10,555 nt of DNA from assembly GCA_003554685.1 (NCBI GenBank), contig PWHA01000179.1:1-10555 (forward strand). The letters are read 5' to 3'. The notes under the pieces were generated by a model that was not told the origin of the DNA, made no database searches, and saw only the letters and a list, made by a program, of their open reading frames with translations. The translations under genes and the position numbers were made by a program. Source of the stretch: Halanaerobiaceae bacterium (GTDB lineage Bacteria > Bacillota > Halanaerobiia > Halanaerobiales > Halarsenatibacteraceae). Shown in pieces: positions 7,453 to 10,555 of this stretch. Numbering within the stretch: the first letter of the stretch is position 1; each line of letters starts with the position of its first letter.

Positions 7453-8083
7453 TATTATCCTCCAATTCCAAACCCGTTAAGGGATCCGCCTCATCTTCAA
7501 ATTCACTCTCTTCCCGCAGCCATTCGGCAAGAGTTTCCAGGTCTCCGGGATTTATAACCAGCAGCAGGGAATGATAGAGAACATAAACCGCTTCGGGATC
7601 CCGCCAGTGCCCGCTTTTCAAATCAAGCAGGGAGAAAGAACTGAACAGCTTCAAAATATACTGGGTGTCTTCCCGGGAAGGCAATCGCTTCCTGATCTGC
7701 AGGGCCATATATTTTTCCTGGATCTCCTGGCCGGTTACCAGCACCTGCTGAGTTAAACGAAGGTCACGCCTTTTTTCATCGTAGAGCAGGCGCAGAATTA
7801 TTAAAAATATAGTTTCTTGCAAATTAAAATTACGGCGATTGCGTTCATCCATGTTATAAAGCTGGATAACAGCATATTGTTTTTGCAAATAAAGGCTCCA
7901 GCGCGACATCTCCAGGTAGCGGGTAAACAGCTCAAAATTCTTTTCCACAAAGCGATAGTGCCGGCGATCTTCTTCTCGTTCGTAAACCAGGTAGGTCTTT
8001 GCCAGCAATAGATTTAAAGTTTCGCTGAACTGCTGTTTTTCTTTGTCCGTCAGCTGCTGGTATGATGTGTCCAGATTGCTCAT
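7421..8083 (-). CDS. jetB: Wadjet protein JetB, MukE-like subunit
   Basis: A 220-residue, mostly helical, charged protein between the kleisin-like and SMC genes, the position and size of JetB (MukE-like, winged-helix KITE role; I recall DUF6063 for type II). It should bind the kleisin JetA and help bridge the JetC heads. No catalytic motif is visible, as expected. Residues about 75-105 form a hydrophobic helix pair (NLQETIFLIILRLLYDEKRR), and the C-terminus (about 190-220) is highly acidic and probably disordered. It starts 5 nt after the jetA stop, with AAGGGG (8092-8097) embedded in the last jetA codons, and its final ten codons overlap jetC in another frame. Both arrangements suggest coupled translation. 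The assignment rests on size, position and helical pattern rather than on a diagnostic motif. Confidence 0.85.
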   Translation of the reverse strand: MSNLDTSYQQLTDKEKQQFSETLNLLLAKTYLVYEREEDRRHYRFVEKNFELFTRYLEMSRWSLYLQKQYAVIQLYNMDERNRRNFNLQETIFLIILRLLYDEKRRDLRLTQQVLVTGQEIQEKYMALQIRKRLPSREDTQYILKLFSSFSLLDLKSGHWRDPEAVYVLYHSLLLVINPGDLETLAEWLREESEFEDEADPLTGLELEDNNEASDKNQAD

Positions 8084-8088
8084 TGCAA

Positions 8089-9573
8089 CTACCCCTTCTT
8101 ATTATCCCTTTTGACAATGGTCAATGCAGGCAGCCCTATTTTGCCGTTATCCAGGTAAACAGTGCTACCCCTTGTGCCGGTAAGCTGGTAGCGGGCCCGG
8201 CGGGAGCGGCTGTAAAGCAGGATATAGATAAGTTTGACCCAGTGGTCCCTGGTTTGAAGAGGGCTTTCGCTTAAAGGTAAGGATTCTTTACCTTCGAGCA
8301 GGGTGTCCACATAAAGGTTGATGTCATCTACGGTTACTTCCTCCCGCACCCTTTCTTGAAAACGCCTCAATTTGCCGGTTCTGATGTTTTGATCTATTTC
8401 TACAAGCTTTAAGGGCTGAGGGTTATGCGACTTTTTGTTGCGGGCAGGCATTTTTACGCTTAATTCGTCTACAGTCTGTTGGGGAAAAATATTTATGCTG
8501 CGGCTTACTTCTTCAGGAGCTCCGCTTCTTTCCCCATTTTGCCTGGCTTCACTGGATAAATGGCGCAGCAGGGTTACTAGATGCTGCTCCACACCCCTGC
8601 CCTGCTGGAGCTGAAACCGAAGTTTTTCAACAGCCGAACGGGCGTACTGTTTGTTACGGCGATCGATTTCCGATAAAATCTCATCCATGCCGGTAAAGGA
8701 TTCCTCGATATAATCAAGCCAGCCGTAGATCTTGTTCTCACCTTCAATACTGGATTGGGCCTGCTTTTCTTCGACCATTCGCCTGGCCTGGTTCACAATT
8801 TCCACCCGATTAAACTGCCATTCCTTAACCCGGCTTAGAATACCGGTTCGGTATTTTGATATGTTTTCAGATGTTTTCAGACGGTAATATTGTTCTCCCA
8901 AAATCTGGGTTTGGTACTCATCAAAAATTTGACTGATGATTTTGTGGGGATCATTAAATTGAAGCAGTTTTTCAGTATATTTTTTGATACTGTGGTTGAG
9001 GCTGGTCAACCCTTTGATTAATTCTGCTGTTGATTCCTGGGCCTGTTGAAGGGCCACATAGCTCATATTGTCTTCCCCGGTCAAGTTTTGATAGACGCTG
9101 AGTATACGCCCCCGGAATTCCATCCGGTATCCGGTGCGGATTTTATCCAGGGTCTCCAGCAACAGTAATGAATAATCAGGTAAAGATATTTTAAAAGTAT
9201 AGTCGGGGTTTTGTTCCTGGATTACCCACTGGGCATCAATAAATTTCCGCAGCATTTGAGCAGATCGATCCCGGATACTGTAAGCGGTTTGATCTATTTC
9301 TTCATCTTCTTCTGCAAAGCACTGAGCGGAAAGTAATTCTTCACTGCCGGACGTTTCAAGGTATTCACAGAAGAGACCGATTAGGGTTTCGCGGGGAATT
9401 GTATAAATGGTGCGGCGGTATTGATCATAAATTAACAGTAATAAAGAAGCATGCAATTCTTTGAGCGGGCCGGCCAGAATCGAAAAGAGGTTTTCAGGTA
9501 TCTGAGCAAACAGATTGCTATCTGACCTGTTATTAGCTGCTTTAAAAGTTTGATCATTCATCATTTGTGTCAT
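8089..9573 (-). CDS. jetA: Wadjet protein JetA, kleisin-like subunit
   Basis: A 494-residue protein in first position of the jet operon, with the size of the type II JetA family (I recall DUF5716). The N-terminal part (about 15-85) looks like a winged-helix dimer region, the middle (about 170-330) is helical and coiled-coil-like, and the C-terminal part (about 435-490) looks like a second winged helix. This is the layout of a MukF-like kleisin that bridges the JetC heads and binds JetB. There is no enzymatic motif. Start choice: ATG 9573 is preferred because AGGTGGG (9578-9584) lies 4 nt before it. A GTG at 9582 would add three residues but has no ribosome site, and further ATGs follow at 9564 and 9561. 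A 10-bp tandem repeat (8861-8880) lies in the coding sequence. Identity comes mainly from operon context. Confidence 0.85.
   Translation of the reverse strand: MTQMMNDQTFKAANNRSDSNLFAQIPENLFSILAGPLKELHASLLLLIYDQYRRTIYTIPRETLIGLFCEYLETSGSEELLSAQCFAEEDEEIDQTAYSIRDRSAQMLRKFIDAQWVIQEQNPDYTFKISLPDYSLLLLETLDKIRTGYRMEFRGRILSVYQNLTGEDNMSYVALQQAQESTAELIKGLTSLNHSIKKYTEKLLQFNDPHKIISQIFDEYQTQILGEQYYRLKTSENISKYRTGILSRVKEWQFNRVEIVNQARRMVEEKQAQSSIEGENKIYGWLDYIEESFTGMDEILSEIDRRNKQYARSAVEKLRFQLQQGRGVEQHLVTLLRHLSSEARQNGERSGAPEEVSRSINIFPQQTVDELSVKMPARNKKSHNPQPLKLVEIDQNIRTGKLRRFQERVREEVTVDDINLYVDTLLEGKESLPLSESPLQTRDHWVKLIYILLYSRSRRARYQLTGTRGSTVYLDNGKIGLPALTIVKRDNKKG
8861..8880. repeat. Tandem 10-bp repeat inside jetA
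   Basis: ATGTTTTCAG occurs twice in direct succession. On the coding strand it reads through LKTSENI. The unit is not a multiple of three, so gain or loss of one copy would shift the jetA frame. Confidence 0.6.
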
Positions 9574-9577
9574 TTGG

Positions 9578-9584
9578 CCCACCT
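9578..9584 (-). promoter_or_regulatory. Shine-Dalgarno site deciding the jetA start
   Basis: AGGTGGG on the minus strand ends 4 nt before ATG 9573. It overlaps the alternative GTG start at 9582, which argues against that start. Confidence 0.7.
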
Positions 9585-9590
9585 ACACGT

Positions 9591-9610
9591 AATAACTGAA
9601 AATAACTGAG
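9591..9610. repeat. Direct repeat with 10-nt period in the jetA leader
   Basis: AATAACTGAA and AATAACTGAG stand side by side, 9 of 10 bases alike, about one helical turn apart. They lie between the jet promoter and the jetA ribosome site. They could be a regulator-binding site, or chance in AT-rich DNA. Confidence 0.5.
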
Positions 9611-9644
9611 TAGGGATAAAGCTCTGCGCTAAATATTTAATCCG

Positions 9645-9673
9645 ATTATATCACGGTTAGACAAAAGAAATTA
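9645..9673 (-). promoter_or_regulatory. Promoter of the jet operon (extended -10)
   Basis: TGATATAAT on the minus strand (9645-9653) gives a perfect TATAAT with an extended -10 TG. At 17-nt spacing the -35 position (9668-9673, TAATTT) is poor, as is common for extended -10 promoters. Transcription would start near 9638 and leave a leader of about 65 nt before jetA. Confidence 0.6.
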
Positions 9674-9841
9674 GCCCTTAATTGATGCATAAAAACTATC
9701 CAGGGTAATTAAAGTAAGCGCCTTGGCACGCAAGAAATTGTGCATTACCAGGGGACAGGATAACAGCTTGAATAAAAAGCTGAAAAAATGGGGGCAAGCA
9801 AGCCATACATATGGATATAAGGCTTATAGCATATAGCTTAA
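9674..9841. other. Intergenic region between vapC and the jet promoter
   Basis: No gene supported. It has AT-rich DNA with a small hairpin CAGCTT/AAGCTG (9764-9769 with 9777-9782) that lacks a T-tract in either direction. No clear vapC terminator is seen, so read-through from the toxin-antitoxin pair into jetABCD is possible. Confidence 0.4.
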
Positions 9842-10258
9842 TCAAACCGGTTCAACCGGCACCTGCAAACTTTTTGCGACTGCAGCCAGGGTCCTGTCTA
9901 CCGTCCAAAGCGGAACCTCCTGTTCCACAGCCAGCAGAAGATAAGCTGCGTCATAAACAGCAAGATCCTTTTGAAAAGACAGTTCCAGGCATTTTGCGGG
10001 CCCGATCATCACTGTAGAAAGATTGAAATCTATAATTGCCTGCAAAGATTCTTTGGCAGTATCCTGGCTTATCCTTTTCCTCCTCTGGACGACCCATAAG
10101 GCGTTTGCTACTTCATAGTAAAAAAAGGCCGTTACAAAAAGTTCAAACTGAGGTTGGCTGGATGCATATTTTTTTAGGGGAAGAGTTAAGCCGGTATCTT
10201 CTCCCGGCAGGACCCACGACAAAGCAACTGATGCATCAAGCACTGCTCCTTTGATCAA
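9842..10258 (-). CDS. vapC: VapC-family PIN-domain ribonuclease toxin
   Basis: A 138-residue single PIN domain, the usual VapC length. The four acidic active-site residues are in the expected order: D8 in VLDASV, E49 in YYEVANAL, D103 in VYDAAYLLLA and D121 in TVDRTL. Known role: Mg-dependent RNA cleavage (often of tRNA or rRNA) that stops growth when the antitoxin is lost. The start is a TTG at 10258 whose codon overlaps the antitoxin stop (TTGA, 4-nt overlap), with only a poor ribosome site. This points to translational coupling that keeps toxin below antitoxin. The next alternative, a GTG five codons on, would remove part of the first strand before D8 and is less likely. The protein appears intact. 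Its RNA target cannot be read from the sequence. Confidence 0.93.
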   Translation of the reverse strand: MIKGAVLDASVALSWVLPGEDTGLTLPLKKYASSQPQFELFVTAFFYYEVANALWVVQRRKRISQDTAKESLQAIIDFNLSTVMIGPAKCLELSFQKDLAVYDAAYLLLAVEQEVPLWTVDRTLAAVAKSLQVPVEPV

Positions 10259-10491
10259 TACCGCCGACTCTCATTTCGTATCTCCAGTATTTCCTCTGTG
10301 GAAAAATAGTTTTCCTGGGCTTCCCTGACTTGATCCATTCTGGTTCCTGCCGATGCACGATCGGGAAAATGCAGGCTTTGCACCGCTGCATCCACCATGA
10401 ACTGAGAAAGAGTTTTCCCCCGTTTCACAGCTTCGGTTTTAAAAAGTTTGTGCAGTTCTTTATCCACATATACCGATATTTTCTCAGCCAT
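10255..10491 (-). CDS. vapB: Ribbon-helix-helix antitoxin (VapB role)
   Basis: A 78-residue protein. Its first part has the ribbon-helix-helix pattern: beta strand EKISVYVD (about 3-10), helix (about 11-22, KELHKLFKTEAV), a turn at KRGKTLS, and a second helix (about 27-38, QFMVDAAVQSL). Dimers of this fold bind operator DNA. The polar C-terminal tail (about 45-78) would wrap and inhibit the VapC toxin encoded next. ATG 10491 is chosen because GAGGTG (10499-10504) lies 7 nt upstream. The ATG at 10506 would contain that site and would lie at or before the predicted transcript start. The pair is probably autoregulated through the inverted repeats in its promoter. Confidence 0.9.
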   Translation of the reverse strand: MAEKISVYVDKELHKLFKTEAVKRGKTLSQFMVDAAVQSLHFPDRASAGTRMDQVREAQENYFSTEEILEIRNESRRY

Positions 10492-10498
10492 GTTTATA

Positions 10499-10504
10499 CA
10501 CCTC
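10499..10504 (-). promoter_or_regulatory. Shine-Dalgarno site deciding the antitoxin start
   Basis: GAGGTG on the minus strand, 7 nt before ATG 10491. It lies almost at the predicted 5' end of the mRNA, which makes the leader very short. Confidence 0.75.
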
Positions 10505-10510
10505 ATAATA

Positions 10511-10539
10511 ATTATAACTCTTTAACGCTAAAGCGTCAA
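10511..10539 (-). promoter_or_regulatory. Promoter of the vapBC-like operon
   Basis: -35 TTGACG (10534-10539) and a perfect -10 TATAAT (10511-10516) separated by exactly 17 nt, a near-consensus housekeeping-sigma promoter. The transcript should start near 10504. Inverted repeats fill the spacer, which suits repression by the antitoxin. Confidence 0.85.
10520..10536. promoter_or_regulatory. Overlapping inverted repeats, likely antitoxin operator
   Basis: Two overlapping palindromes: CTTTA-ACGC-TAAAG (10520-10533) and ACGCT-AA-AGCGT (10525-10536). They lie between, and partly on, the -35 and -10 boxes, where a bound ribbon-helix-helix dimer would block RNA polymerase. The operator role is inferred from position and from habits of the family. 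Confidence 0.6.
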
Positions 10540-10555
10540 ATGAAAGGGATGCCAG

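Noticed and set aside
4246..7480. Several plus-strand open frames opposite jetC
   Set aside because: They are shadows of the jetC coding strand, with no ribosome sites or family motifs.
9764..9782. Hairpin CAGCTT/AAGCTG as a vapC terminator
   Set aside because: On the minus strand the T-run lies before the hairpin rather than after it.
1..10555. CRISPR array, tRNA, rRNA or insertion sequence
   Set aside because: No regularly spaced repeats, cloverleaf-like segments, transposase motifs or terminal inverted repeats were seen on reading both strands.

Overview
The window reads as a defence-gene block next to housekeeping genes in a Gram-positive, probably Clostridia-like Firmicute. That placement is an inference from strong Shine-Dalgarno sites, a CspA-type cold-shock protein, a CshA/DeaD-type helicase and a Wadjet set whose protein sizes resemble Firmicute type II loci. 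No rRNA, tRNA, CRISPR array, insertion sequence or phage gene was seen.

Layout. Bases 1-1920, plus strand: a 66-aa cold-shock protein (41-241) with its own terminator, then a 480-aa DEAD-box RNA helicase (399-1841) closed by a clear terminator (1879-1920). Everything after this lies on the minus strand. Bases 2103-2462: a small MNT-type nucleotidyltransferase without its usual HEPN partner, and probably shortened at its C-terminus. Bases 2680-9573: a complete four-gene Wadjet operon transcribed leftward as jetA (kleisin-like), jetB (MukE-like), jetC (SMC-like ATPase) and jetD (TOPRIM nuclease). It is preceded by an extended -10 promoter. Bases 9842-10491: a type II toxin-antitoxin pair, a ribbon-helix-helix antitoxin followed by a PIN-domain VapC toxin. 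It has a near-consensus promoter with inverted repeats in its spacer.

How the parts work together. From family knowledge, JetA, JetB and JetC form a condensin-like complex that loads on and extrudes DNA. JetD cuts small closed circular DNA such as plasmids. jetA and jetB are 5 nt apart and jetB and jetC overlap by 32 nt, so those three are probably translationally coupled. jetD is set off by a 174-nt gap. The flanking VapBC and MNT genes make the stretch 2103-10555 a small defence/toxin-antitoxin island, and the strand switch near 1920-2100 is its likely left edge.

The main system here, Wadjet, is already known. The less usual points are the orphan MNT gene with an in-frame TGA before a plausible family tail, the open +1 frame after a run of seven G at the jetC stop, the one-helical-turn direct repeat in the jetA leader, and the compact operator-promoter of the VapBC pair.
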